DNA of 64,000 nucleotides. Origin: Asterochloris sp. CNOR1 (taxonomy: Eukaryota; Chlorophyta; Trebouxiophyceae; Trebouxiales; Trebouxiaceae). A program made the position numbers and the translations under genes. The stretch covers positions 2,790,001-2,854,000 of the forward strand of contig OZ017752.1 of assembly GCA_963969365.1 (NCBI GenBank). Direction: 5' to 3'. The number at the start of each line of letters is the position of its first letter. Within the stretch, counting starts at the first letter, position 1. Shown here in pieces: positions 41,863 through 54,500 of this stretch. The notes under the pieces were generated by a model, which saw only the letters and a list, made by a program, of their open reading frames with translations, ran no database searches and was not told the DNA's origin.

Positions 41863-44091
41863 GTGAGCGCTGCCTGTGTCAATCATTCCCTCACTTTGAA
41901 TGTGGTGAGCTGAACAAAGCCATCATGTGCTGCAGCTGAGATGGTACTCCTTCCTGTACCTCACTGAACAGCTCGCTGAGGAATTGACTGATCTCCATCA
42001 CGACATCTGCGCGATGCTTGCTGCACTCCCTGCCTCTCGCATAGATGTACACTGAATGGTTTCGCCGACCCTAGGTGCTCATGTAGTCTGCCATGAACTT
42101 CGCTATCTCTACAGATAAAAACACAGCAAGGGGAGCACCAACACGCATCTGCTGCATCTAAGAGGAAAGGGTGACAGGAAGCCGGCGCCTTTATTGCATG
42201 AAGATGTTGGACGCAAGCAGCACTGCTGATGCCACAGCAGGCTGTCCCTCTGGGCTGCTGCACAACACTTGGTATCGTAGCGGACAGTTCATGCACAGCA
42301 CCAGCATGAGCGGTCCACTCACTGTGAGGCCCAGGCATGCTTGTGCGACATGCAAGGCAAGTTACTGAGGCAGAGCTGCTGTTGCAAACCATCCAGCTGC
42401 ATGATTTGCGCAGCTCAGCCTATGGCAGGGATGCTACTGTCATCGAGGTGGCATCATCAGAGGCTGCCTCCAGCCATCACACCCTAAGGGATGCAAATAG
42501 GGGCGCACACTGCTGTGCGGTGCTGGAGGATGATACAGCATAGCTCTATGGGAGGCATGGGCAGACTTGAAGGACAGGGGAAGGGCTGCTGACATGTTGC
42601 CTGCAGCATGTGCCTTGCTGAAAGCATGGCCTCCAAGTGCAGCTGTGACCTCACCGGTGCACCTCCAGGCCAAGCATGCAGCCCTGCCTCACAGCTCCAG
42701 CTCCACAGCCCAGGCAGCTGGTGCTGTCATGCTGATATGTTCACGTGAGGCATCCCACATAGCAGTCAAGCACCCAGCAAGGGACTGCTTATTGGTGGCC
42801 TCAGGGGCGGTCTGCTTGTCTGAAAGCCTGGGCATGAATGCACTGGTATTGCCCAATCTGATTGGGCTCAAAACGCACCTGCCTGACACAGGGGCCTGCA
42901 TGCTGATGGAATCGTGCAGCTCAAATCTGTGGTTCCCTGTCTGACTGGGTACTTGGGGGTCCTGACACTGGCCAAAGACTGCTGAGCTTCCCTGTCTTGG
43001 GCTGGGTAGCTCATAACAAGCGTGTATGCCATGAAGCGCCTCAGGTCGCACTCAGGGGCAATGGTGCTGCTACAGCAGTTCAAATTTCAGACAGCAGCAG
43101 AAGTTGGCGGCAGCTCTGCATCTTCATCATCCTGGCAATCCCAGCAGCAGGGTGAGGGCAAATAACCTGAATGTGATGCACCAGCATTGGAAACCCCTGC
43201 AGCTGATGGCTGCACTCGACAGGTGTATGCATGCTCTGTGCAGCCCCCTGGGTGTGTGTGCCCACCACTGGGCCAGTGGGTGGCTCCAGTAGCCCTTTGC
43301 GTCTGCCCTGAGCAGGCCTCTGCATGTGTCACTGTACTATCTGTCTATGCTGCCTGTCGCAGCAATGTTTCTGCCCTGTGCGGTCCTCTGCATGTGCCAT
43401 CTCACTGCGCAGCGTGCATGTGTGCCCTCTGCAGCGGCGTGTTGTGTCCACCTGTGCGTCTTCGCTTATTTGTATCTTGCCCTTAATCAGTCGCCATTTT
43501 GACTGCTGATGTTGGCTGGCAGCTGTGCCTGTGCTAATGATCCTGGTGAAGCATTGAGAATGCATTCTTCATCTACGCCTGATGCTTGCGTCGGCAGCAT
43601 TGCATCCCTTGTGCAGTCTGCCGTGCCAGGTGCCCAACTGCACATTGGCGATGTGCCTGACGCTGGCTTCTATGAATTGCTCTGTACATACACTGGGCAG
43701 TAAGTGAATAAAGCCTGATAGGCTCAAGCTGCCCATACCCTGACACCCCAGGCTGTGAACTGGGGCTGTGAACCCAGCAGACTGCCGAGGTGTTCAACCT
43801 GCACGGTGCAGGCTGCACCTCGACCTGTGAAGGCAACAAGTTTGCTTGAGCATGCTGGCTTCAGGTAGTGAGTAGAATTCTGTTTGCTTCTCTTTGCACA
43901 ACACGCAGCTTACATCGTTGCTGGAATCTGACCTGTCTGTTGGGTCTGCAGGAACGTCACACCAGGGTGACAGGAGCGTTTAGTCAACAGCTGAATTCTG
44001 GACACAAATTCTCGCAATTTTCACGATCTCGGCGCCGGCCTGCTGTGTTGAGCACTAGAGGTTCACCAGCCTCGGGCTGCAGAGGTGCCCG
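41863..44091. other. Region with weak, unassigned coding signal on both strands
   Basis: On the minus strand 41955-42056 reads SVYIYARGRECSKHR, then ADVVMEISQFLSELFSE before a GT, with good composition. Another minus piece at 42062-42112 reads EIAKFMADYMST and a stop. On the plus strand 43509-43703 is a plausible last exon. I could not connect any of these into one model. An additional gene on the minus strand, ending near 41945, is possible. Confidence 0.3.
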
Positions 44092-47000
44092 ATGGGACAG
44101 GTCGCAAGTTGCCTGGGCAGCAGCAGCGGCAAGGCCCTGCTGCAGGCAGCCGCAAGTGGCCAGCATGACACTGTGAGAGAGGTGAGCAAGCACACAAGCA
44201 GTTATTTTGCAAAACTTTGTCAGTGTGCATTGCATATTTTGTAACGTCATGGTTGGGGGCACCATCAGCTTGTGCACAGGGTGGGTAATTGCTGCAGGTT
44301 GCACGCAGGGCAGTGTGCATGTGCTTTCATGTGCTTTCATGTCATCACAGCTGGCTCCGCATCTGCGGGATGGGGATGGACATTGACTGTTGGTGTGCAC
44401 ACAGGCACGTGTGCAGTAGTCTGCTGGCCGCAGCTTTGGTGTTGGATGCATCATCAGCCCTGAGGCTCGCCTTCTCCAGGAACTCCACCTGCATGAGGGC
44501 TGCAGATTCTCGCGTCACTTCCATTGGCCCACCATGTCATCACCAAGTTTGAAGCGGATGTGGGGCTGCAAGCTGCAGCAGGCAGTAACGGCAACTCATG
44601 CAGCCCAGATAACAATGCTGCCATTATGGGGTGGAACGTGACCACTCCATACATAAAGCCGCCGGGGGCGGCCTTTGCAGTCAGGCTCTTTCTGCAGCAC
44701 TCCTGAGGGGCACCATGTCTCCCTGCTCTGCAGTTCTTGGAGGTCAAGCCCCAGCTGGCAGCCTATGCTGGCTTTGGGAACAACTGGAACTGTTTACATC
44801 ATGCAGCAGGTGAGCCACAGCCCTGCTAGTCACTGCCCTGCTCATGCCAGGAGCCTCAGAGGTGTACAGGTCATCTTGATCAACAGGACAGACTGGTGGC
44901 AGGCCAGCCCTGCTGCAAACACCTCGTCAGTGCCACCCTGCCCCTGCCGTGCAGCCAACGGGCACATCAGGGTGCTGGAAGCAGTCATCGAGTCCCTGAA
45001 AGTCGCCACAAAGGAAATTCCCACAGATGATGACATGCTGGGGCCCAAGGCCGTCATTGGCTGGGGGCGTTTTGTGAAGGAGGTGATGAACCAGAGAAGT
45101 GTCACAGGCGCCACGCCCATGATGGTGGCATGTGAACAGGGGTGAGCATCTCTGCGCTTTGCCTGAGCCAGCTGCTGTGTATGGAGTGCCTCAGGCCTGG
45201 CCCAGGGTGCTTCCTTGAAGCCGCTTTACTATGTTTCGGCTCCTGGTGACTAGCATGCCGGTACAGAAGGCATGCCTTGGGCACATACCAGCACCATGTG
45301 CTGTTCAGCTCGGTGTTGTCCTTGTGGCAGGCTCATGGCGTGCTATCTGTACAGGCATGTACCAGCACCACATGCTGGTTGGCTCTTCTTGGCGGCAGGC
45401 TGCCAGCAGAGCACTGGCCTGCCAGTCCCTGGCTTGCTTTGAACAGTAGTCAGCACTGTAGCACTTGGGCTACTGCTCGGTTAGTCGCATAAGCTGGTGG
45501 CAGGCTGCCAGCACAGCACCGATCAGCTCATCCCTGGCCCCAGGGTGCAGCTCTCTGCATCAGTCCTGGCAGGCTGGGAGGCTGTGAATCACTGTGCTGC
45601 ACTGCAAACACGCCAACACCTCCTGCCTGAAGCCCTGCACAGCCAGTGCCAGGCCACCAACAGAGCACACTGCAATGCATTGAAACTGACACTCATCCTC
45701 AGCCTCTCTGGAAGGGCACGATGCCACACACTGACGCTGAGCCTCAGATCTTGGCCAACAGAGCACACTGCCATGCATCGTCACCGATCTGCAGCTGTTC
45801 CCTGTGCAGACACGGCTACTGCGCCCACTATCTGGTGCAGCAGGGTGCCGACCCCTTCATCTCAGATCGCAGCCTCAAGCGCTCAGCCCTGCACTATGCT
45901 GCGGCCAACGGCCGCGCAGATGCCCTGACGCGCCTGCTGGCAGAGGACACCAAGATCTACACTGAGGATGGCTACCAGTCCTTGAAACGCGCCAGGATTC
46001 AGGATGTCAGCGGCAACTGCAGGTGGGTGGGCGGCAAGCAGCCACAGGGACAGCATGACCAGGCGAGCAGTGCCTGCAGCCGCGTCACTGACGCGGCTGT
46101 GCACAGCACATGTCCAGGAGCGTGCTTGCTGCCTGTGCGCCTCCTGGGGCTGGTGGAGCTCACAGGCGCAGCCGCGAGCATGCAGCCTGTGGATGCAGAC
46201 AGGGACAGCGCACGGGAGGGAAGGGGAAGAGGACTCTTGGGCAGGCTGCAACTGCTGGCCTGCTGGAGCTGGGTGCCTGATGCTCATCCATTGTGCTGCC
46301 GGGGGTGAAGGGACCTGGTGTCCACTCAGCGTCGACCAGCTGGCAATGCCGCACTGCGCAGTGGAAGACGCTGTCCGGCACTGAGGCTCTGCATGTTCAG
46401 AGGCTGGCGCCTGTGTCGTGCACGCTGCTTCCCAGCAGCTGCAGCACTGGAGGGGCAGACGCCCTCCTGCCGCGCAGCGTGCACTCCCCTGTGCAGACCC
46501 TGCCAGGGCATCCACACCACCTCATGTCACTCCCTCCCTGCAGGTACATAGACAGCCGTGGCGAGAATGGCCTGACGGCCCTGCACCTCGCAGCCTACTC
46601 GGGCAGCCTGGAGTGCATCAGAATCCTGCTGGATGCGGGAGCCTCCATGATGGTTCGCACCGTGGACCTGGACATGCAGACCCCCGTCGCGCTGCCTGCC
46701 GGCAGCACCCCGCTGCATGCGGCCGCCATGAACGGGCACGTGGCGATCCTGCAGGCGATGATGCAGGTGTGCGCAGCTGCTTGGCTGGGGCTACATGCTG
46801 TACCTGGGGGGCTGTGATGCAGGCCAGCTGGGTTATAAGGGTGCTTTGCATGATCGCTGTGCTGACAGATCATCTGCTGCAGGAACTGCAGGATGTGTGC
46901 TGGCTGTACTCAGGGGCCGCCTGGTGTGAGCAAGTTCAACACAGCAGCAACCCCCATGCACTGCAGATGCATGCGCACCTTGCTGTCCTAGGGAATCTGG

Positions 47001-50000
47001 GGAGACAGTCTGCATGCAGAGTGCCTCACATCTGGCAGCACACTGCTCTTGAGAACCAGCACCATGCTACTCCCATCCCAGGGGCGCACCAGCTGAAGCG
47101 CTCTGTTGCCCACACGGAGCTTGCTGACCAGAGCCTGACACAATGCTGCCGCCCCCTGTGCAGGCTCATGCAGATGCGCTGGGCACTTGGGGTAGTGGGC
47201 GCAACGCCGAGCCCGCGCGTCGCGCCTGGGAGGGTGACGGTCGCATCGATCTTCGCTCGGTGACCAATTGCCTACGCCAGCTGCCCTACCACGTGGCCTG
47301 GGCGCGGGGCTTCCGCCAGGCAGCTGGCGTCCTCAATCCCACTGTGCCCATCGACACTGCGTTGGAGTCGTGTCGGGAAATGGGGCAAGGTGGGGGCACT
47401 GTCTCTCCGCGCTGTGCAGACTCATCTGCGGCGCTCTGCAAGCTGGTGTGCTGTTCTGTGCTGCAAGGCTCACATGCTTCAGGGGCCACTTGTGACTGCC
47501 TGGGTGTATCTGCTGGGCATATGATGTTGAGGATGGCCAGCCCTGCTGCAACTGCTGGGTTTGGCATGTGCTTCTTTACACACTGCCTTGTCAGTACAAT
47601 AACTGGTTCACAGCCGCTGCAGTGGTGTCTGTGGCACTCTAGCCCTCTTCAAGCCTGTGACCGTCAGCAACTCATGTGCAACACCCCTGTAGGGTTTGGC
47701 CCTCAGAAGCTGGCCACCCTGGCAGCCTACTCCCTGCGACAGACGCTGCTGGTGTGGCTCAAGACCTTCCAGGCTGAGAAGGAAGCCAAGCAAAGGATGT
47801 TGACTGCACGAGCAGCTGCGCGGCCCCCTGTGCGGGCCAGCTCGCCGCCTCCAAAAGCCGCTGCCGAGCTGGTTCTAGCGCCTGCAGGTGGGTTGCCGAG
47901 ACTGGAAGCTGAAGTCTGCCGCTGCTTGTGGCAGCACTGCAGGCTGCGCGGGCAGCAGCACAGCTCCCAGGGTCTGATACAGCATCCAAATGTGCACGCT
48001 GCAAGGCGGAGGGGCTTTCGTGCCTCTGCACAGGCCTCTGTTTGAGTCATTTCAGCGGACTTCAGAGGCTGCATAGGGGTCTATCCATCCCTGGCTTGCT
48101 GCCTGGCTGCAACATCCCTACTGAGCACAGCAAGACCTGCTGTACAGAGTGGCAGAGACTTGTAGACTTGTGCATCCCTCTCCACATGCAAGACCTACAC
48201 CTGCAGGGCAGCTCAGACATTGCAAGGTTTGCACATGTCTCTGCATGCGAATTTCTCCTGTGGGTCACAGACTCCGTGCCCACACCCCCTACAAGCTTGC
48301 AGCACCACAAGCGCACAAGCCACTGCTCCGCCCATAGTATGCCTAGTAGGGCTGCTCAGCAGCTGGGGACTGGTAGGTGCCTCTCGTAGCTAGGTGCCGC
48401 TGGCACTGACTATACATTTGACGGCCACAATCAACTCCTCTGCATATGCATCATCTGACCAAGTGCAGGTGCCGCTTGGTGAGGCACCCAGCTACTTCAC
48501 ATCCATGCACCTGCTCACTACAGCTGCAGCTCCTCCACTGAGCTGTGTGTGCGGGCGTGCTGCAGCGAGCCGCGGGAGCTTGTCCCCAGTGCCACCCTCC
48601 TTGTCGTGCCTGCAGCTGGCAGCGCCACCTGCCCAGACTGGTGTCAAAGACCCCTTTGGACCCAGTCCTGACCCCTTTTCGGCGGTTGCTTGCAGGCACC
48701 CAGACGGCCAGCGGCGGCACCAGCGCCGGCGTCTCCCTTGCTGCAATCGTGTCCCCCTTTGCTGCGCTGCGTATGGACCCCTTACAGGAGGGAGATGAGG
48801 CCCAAGCATCTCCCATGCGCCCTGGGCCAGCTGTGGGCCCTGGACCTCAGGGCTCCAGCGCAGCACCTGCAGGCTCAATGCCCGCACCCATAAGCTCAGG
48901 TGAGGCGCTGTGGCAGCTAATGGAGCAGCTGCTGATCTGCATATGCTGCCAGTTGTGGCCGCAGCACAGGCAGGAGCGGTGCCAGCTCCTGTCATGTGTC
49001 GACCCTTGCTAGTCGGCTTTTCAAAACCTCTGCTGGCGCATGATTAACTTGGTCAACACAGGCTGAACCCAGGCTCAGCTCTTTGCTGCTGGAAGCTCCT
49101 GCACTGACAGCCCTGTCCACAGACCCTTACATCCCTGCCTTTCTGTGCCTGGTGCAGGCCTGGCAGGGCTCGCAGCCTTCACAGCGCAGGTCCAGCGGCA
49201 GTCGCCGGCGGTGAGCCCCTTCGCCACCTTTGGCGAGTCCAGTGACAACCACATGCCCGACTTTGAGCTCCCATGGGGCCCTGCCGCCCCCCAGCGGGCG
49301 GCGGCGCGGGCAGGCGAGGCTGCAGCGGGCCACGCTGCGGCAGCAGCTGCTGCTGCCCAGCTGCTCGCCAGCGGCGCAGGGTGGCGGGAGTCGGCGCAGG
49401 GGAACGTGGCGGGAGTGGACGGCCCAGCAGGTCGGTAGGGGCTGCCAACACATACAGCCCTGTCCTCTGGGTCAGGCCTGCCTGGCCTGCTGGCAGGAAG
49501 CCAGCCTGGTGACAGTGCTTGGGCAGCGTGCCTTGCTCTTGAGGTCGGTGGGAGCTCTGACTGCTGGAGAGGTCTGTGTGAGATTGACAGCCAAGCTCTC
49601 AGCCTCCTTGCTGCCCATCAAAGAGCCATTGCCAGTACATCTCCAAGCCCACAGAGTGCTGGCTCACTAAGACCCCTGGCCCCTCCCTGCAGGGATTGCA
49701 GGCAGCACCCAAGCAGTGCGCCAGTACTCCTCCCCTGCTGACCTCCTGGCGGCAGAGCAGGCTGCTGCAGTCAGCGAGCCCTCCCGCCAGGCCAGCGTGG
49801 CCACCCCTCGGCCCTCGCGGGGCAACCTGCTGTCCGTCAACCGGGCCGCCAGCTGCCTGGTGTCCGATGCGGGGCTGGATGAGCCCCCGCTGCCTATGCC
49901 AGGTGAGACATGTGGCAGCTAGGAATGGAGTGCGGGGTGTGCATGCGCCCTGCATCCGGCGCCTGGCGCGCCCCTGGCGCAGGGGTGCTGGTGCTTCCAG

Positions 50001-51018
50001 CAGAGGTGGCGGCATCGCACTGCAGGCTGGTTAATGTCCTTCTTGTTGTGGCCGCTCACATGGCATACAGTTGCAGGGCTGAATCATGCCTGGTTGCCCC
50101 TGCCAGGCACACTCTTTACTGCTGAGCTCTTGCTGGCAACCTAACGGGTCTCCTCCTGCTGTACAGGTGCCGCAGAGGAGCCTGGCATACAGAGAATACC
50201 ATCAGCCATGGAGCCAGTCATGAGGCAGCCCTCTGGCGTCAAGCGGGCTTTGAGCAGCATCAGGTGGGCAGTCAGCACAGGCTTGAGCAGCAATCTGCAC
50301 ATATGTATGTGAGCTGCTGCCCCACAGTGCCTGTATGTTATTGACAGGAACAGCAGCTGCTGCAATTGTACCCTCAGTGCTGGTGCAAATGTTACACTGC
50401 ATACTGGCTACCAATCCCAGACCTTGGGGCCAGCACAAAGGCGATGCAAGATGGATGATCCACTTCCACCTCCCGTGGCAGGCCTTATGGTGAAGCCAAC
50501 ACACCAGCTGCAAGGCCTATATTGACACCAAGTCGTTGTCTCATGTTGCAGTCGTCGCCGCATGAGCAAGCCAGGGCCTGAGGCAACAAAGTCGCGCAAG
50601 TCCATAGAGGCCTGGCGGGCTGCCAGCATCCGTGGCTTTGACGACGAGTTTGAAGACATGGACTGTGGCATCTGCCTGGACGCCCATGACGAGGTGAGGT
50701 CATGCTGCTTGCCTGGTGATGCAGTGCCACACTGCTTCCATGCCAATGCAGTTCCATGTTGCTTGCTTGCTTTGCGATGCTGCTGTCAAGCCATCATGGT
50801 CTGCCAGAAGGACAGGGCCTGCACGCTGTAGTCTGCAATGTTCATTGATGCAGGTGGCCATCAATGGGTGCAGCCATATGATGTGCTGCTCCTGTGCGAT
50901 CAGCCTGTGTGAGGTGCACAAGAAGCCGCCGCTGTGCCCCTTCTGCCGGTGCATGATCGCCGGCTTCCACATCCCGGACCACTCAGCCGACAATGCTCTG
51001 CCTAAGATTGTGCTCTGA
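44092..51018 (+). CDS. Ankyrin-repeat RING E3 ubiquitin ligase, XBAT31/XB3-like
   Basis: Exons: 44092-44181 (ATG), 44734-44809, 44955-45141, 45810-46022, 46544-46766, 47164-47389, 47693-47887, 48696-48899, 49158-49430, 49693-49902, 50167-50263, 50552-50693, 50854-51018 (TGA). Every phase agrees; 2301 nt gives 766 residues. The N-terminus MGQVASCLGSSS fits N-myristoylation (Gly2, Ser6) plus a palmitoylatable Cys7, as in plant XB3. Ankyrin units follow: CLHHAAANGHIRVLEA, SALHYAAANGRADALTRLL, TALHLAAYSGSLECIRILL, TPLHAAAMNGHVAILQAM. Then comes the XB3-type LRQLPYHVAWARGF...LLNP-like segment and an Ala/Pro/Ser-rich linker of about 300 residues, far longer than in plant homologues. The C-terminus is a C3HC4 RING split by an intron: CGIC, NGCSHMMC, CSC, CPFC. 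The role is membrane-associated substrate ubiquitination; substrates are unknown. Confidence 0.95.
45225..45540 (+). repeat. Tandem intronic repeats in the E3 gene
   Basis: Units sharing ACCAGCACCA(T/C), then TGCTG, TTGGCGGCAGGCTGCCAGC, AGCAC recur near 45285-45345, 45360-45420 and 45495-45525. GGCAGGCTGCCAGCA occurs twice exactly (about 45400 and 45501). No acceptor or coding edge is clearly copied here. Confidence 0.6.
45645..45785 (+). repeat. Duplicated 29-bp block upstream of exon 45810-46022
   Basis: CAACAGAGCACACTGCAATGC at about 45658 and CAACAGAGCACACTGCCATGC at about 45757 are about 100 bp apart, both in the intron before the exon. Surrounding bases (CAGCCTC, CTGACGCTGAGCCTCAG) are partly repeated too. 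Confidence 0.65.
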
Positions 51019-51575
51019 ATGGGCCTGGTCAGGCAGCAAGGGGAACAGGACCTCATCGTGAAGCAGGGTTCTGACTGCTACGGCTGAGGCGATGCGAGGC
51101 AGGTCTGCCGTACAGGCAGCAGCATCCTTCCATGTCCTGACATTGGGTTGCAAGGGTTGCCCAACATGGGGCAGTCCAGCCTGGTGCTGATTGCACAATT
51201 TCTTTGATCTCCCCCTGTGCCACCATCCAGGATGACCAAGCGCAGCAGGCACTGACTTTTGCTTAGTGTACATACATGCTCCCCATCTCAGTACTTTGTT
51301 GCTGTAGCACTGACTAAGTTGTCACAGTAAGCTTGGTGTGTATCAAGCCCCTGAGAAGTACTGCAGCCCTCTCTGCAGCTCTCTCTCCTCTTGAAGATGA
51401 AGTATTCAACTCCCCATTCATAACAGCACTGTTGAAGTTTGTTTGCTGCACTTAAAAGGACATACCGCTTAAGGTATGTCAGACCTGTAGATATGCCGGC
51501 TGGGATGAAGTGTACTGCCTATGCTTTCCAGCACAGGGGCTATACTGCATTTGAGAGCTGCTTGAGACCCCCACA
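51019..51575. other. Convergent intergenic region
   Basis: Lies between the E3 stop (+) and the Dpy-30 gene stop (-). No coding signal. It should hold both 3' UTRs; AT content rises around 51290-51480. Confidence 0.45.
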
Positions 51576-54500
51576 TCACTTTGCAGCGCTCGCGGGCCTG
51601 TGGGACAAGATGAAATCAGACAGCCACTGGTGGGGGTCTGCTGGGCGGGCCACTGCTAGCTCCCTCAGAGCCTGCCTCAGAACTGGCACAATGGTGTGGT
51701 CCAGGTACTGCACACAGACAAAAATTCATTGCAATGCATGACTGTACTGCGAGAGGTCACACACAGTGGGTCTCATCTGGCGCAAGCTATGGTGCAGCTC
51801 CCGTGAAGGCAGCTGAGCCGTCGATGAAAACACTTGCACAGTCTTTGGCACCGTTTGCACCTGCCCCACATCACAGCGCTGGCGCAACAAACTCTCAAAG
51901 ATGCCTGGAAGAGCTGCACACATGCAGCTGTGCTGTCTGCCATGCCATGATGCAGGGGTTGCACCTGAGGGTTCCTGAGATCCAGCCGTGGAGTCTGCTC
52001 AGCCTCCATGCAGGCTTGCACGCATTAATCCCTGGGTTTATACATCAGCAGGATGGCATCATGCACCCAAGCATGGAGACCCACCTCACGCACAGTCTCC
52101 TGGTGGCCGCTGGAGGCCTTGGCCTCGGCATGGTCAACCGCATGCCCCACTGCCCCTTTGACCGCATCATGCACTGCAGACAGGAACACTCAGCTGGGAG
52201 CTCTTGCTGCAATGTGCACCCATTCGTGGCTGAAAGTGTCCACAAACCCGAGTGAATCCCCAGACGTCAAATTCATGGCCAGTCTCTGCTGGAAATGGCA
52301 CGCTGCAGTTCTGTACAGGCCACAGGCTGCACAGCTAGCTGGCCTGCAGCATTGTGGGCCTACAGCAAGCGACAGTGCGGCAGGCCAGCTCGATGTGTGA
52401 CCTGTGGGCCACACACATGCACCTGCTGGCAGGTCAAACCCCACAGCAGCACCCCTTTGCCATACACTGAATGCTGTAAAGGACACTTTGATCCCTGCTA
52501 ACAAAATGAGGCTCTGTACAACCTGCAGGAGCACCTCAAGCACACACAGGATTTAGAGTAGCCCTGACATGCAGCAGCCACAGGCAGAACAATGGCAGGC
52601 CTGACCAGCACTTCACCAGCGCCCAGTTTGCTGTGCCGAGCCCAGCAGCACACACAACCATGGCAGGCCTAACCGGCAATAGCTCTGCACCACCACATGA
52701 AAATCCATGCCAGCCCCATGCCGAAACAGCAACAGTAGCAGCAGCCAAATGCACATGCTTCGTGACAGCTGATCTGCAGCAGCAAAAGCCATAGAAGTTG
52801 TGGCAGTCCTGACCTGCAGGCGTGATAGGAGTGGTCGGGGCCCCCTTCTCCTCCTCTGCCAGGCGCTTGGCGTCTGTCCTGATTGCCGGGGGCTTGCCCT
52901 CCGTCCCCCCACCCAGGCTTTGGCTCAGGCCCCCTGCAGGGGGCAGCCAGTGATAGGATTGGTGGCAGCCAGCCAGAGCAGTCACCCTCCTTCCCCCGGG
53001 CCCATGCTCTGGCTCAGGCCACCTGCAGAGGGCAGCAAAGTCTACAAGGGGGTTGCTAGCGGCCATGACAGCCGTCTGATCCATTTACATTAGCTGTGGT
53101 TCAGGCCAACTCATCATGCGCCTGAGCAATGGCAGTGTGAGGGCAGTTGACCGGGCCCTGCACAACATGTGTGAATCCTTTCGTTGTTGATGTGCAGGTG
53201 GATGTTTGAATCTGCTCGAGATTGGTGGTCATGACACTTAGTAAGAATGTGAAGAGTTTGTGCATCACCAGCTTAGTCAAAGCCCACCAAGAGGAGCAGC
53301 TGGGGCTGCTGAGCTGCACGCAGTGCAGCTGAGGGCTGAACAGCATCAGCTTGCAAGGTTGGGACCCCGGCTGTTGGGAATGATGGCTGATGCAGCATGC
53401 TTGTGCTGCAGTGCAGGGGCTGCGGTATGGGGGCCCCCAGTCCCCTGCAGCAAGGTAACAGCCCATCCGAAGTGGGCCCTGGAGCTGTGCCGCTTGGTGG
53501 CAGAAGGATGCTGCAGCTGCTGTTGGTCCTGCCCACAGCACAGAGGGCAAAAAGGCTGCATGACTGCAGCCGGGTGACACTGCATGACTGGAATTGAGGA
53601 CTGCAGTCCTCTGGCGCAAGGTATCAGCTCGCAGGGTGCAGCTGGTGACAGCAAACAGCCCATTGCAAGGGTTGCACACCCTAGCTGAGGGTAAAAGAAC
53701 TTCCCTGAGGGATGCTAGTGGTGCAAGGCTGCTGCGGGCTGTGGCCTCTGAAAGAAGCTGCCTGCAGCCCAATAGCCGTGCTGCCATGACTCACCAGGTG
53801 CTGTGCCGGTGTGGGCAGCATCGCCTGCTGGGGAAGGGGCAGAGGGGTGCACCCCTGGGGCAAAGGCGCCATGCACGTCTGTCCCAGTTGCTGGGTGGCC
53901 GTCTGCAGCCCACAGTTGTGTCTAAGAGTGGTTGCTGGCAGCCCAAGAATATTGTTTGTGGATGGCTGCCTCAAGATATAGTTGTACAGAGCAAGCACTT
54001 GCTGTGCAGGCAGGCCTGCTGATGCTTCTTCCTGATGTTGATTGGCAAACCCTGCCAGAGCGTCGCGGGCTCGAGCTGGTGCCCTCAGCTGGTTGCTGAT
54101 AACCCCTGTATGCTGTCACGTAACATGTCAGGCACCTCCATTTGTTCAGCAAGCTGGCAGGCCCACCTGCTGCACCCGCGGTGTGGGAGGGAGCCACGCC
54201 CACGCTGCCCGCATCTGCCGGGGCTGCCGCCTTGCCACTGGCGCCAGAGGCGCTCAGGCTGCCCCCGCCGCCGACGCCGTCCATCGTGGCTGAGCTCAGG
54301 TTGGCTGCAGGCATCTGGGACGTAGCCACCAGGTCTGTAAGCATACAAGGTACAGGTTTGAGATGTCAAGGACAATCTGTTAGAGTGGCTGTAGGACACA
54401 CGTGGCTTTGAGGAGTCGCCAGCATGATGGCAGCAGTGCAGGCAGAGAGGTCACAGGTTGGGAGTAGAGGCTGACTCATGGGAGTGGCCACAAGGCACGT

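Noticed and set aside
46418-47263. 281-codon open frame inside the E3 gene
   Set aside because: Out of frame with the ankyrin repeats encoded by 46544-46766.
48612-48695. Longer version of E3 exon 48696-48899
   Set aside because: Coding-like composition, but reading through from here uses a frame incompatible with the rest of the linker; the acceptor at 48695 keeps the phase.
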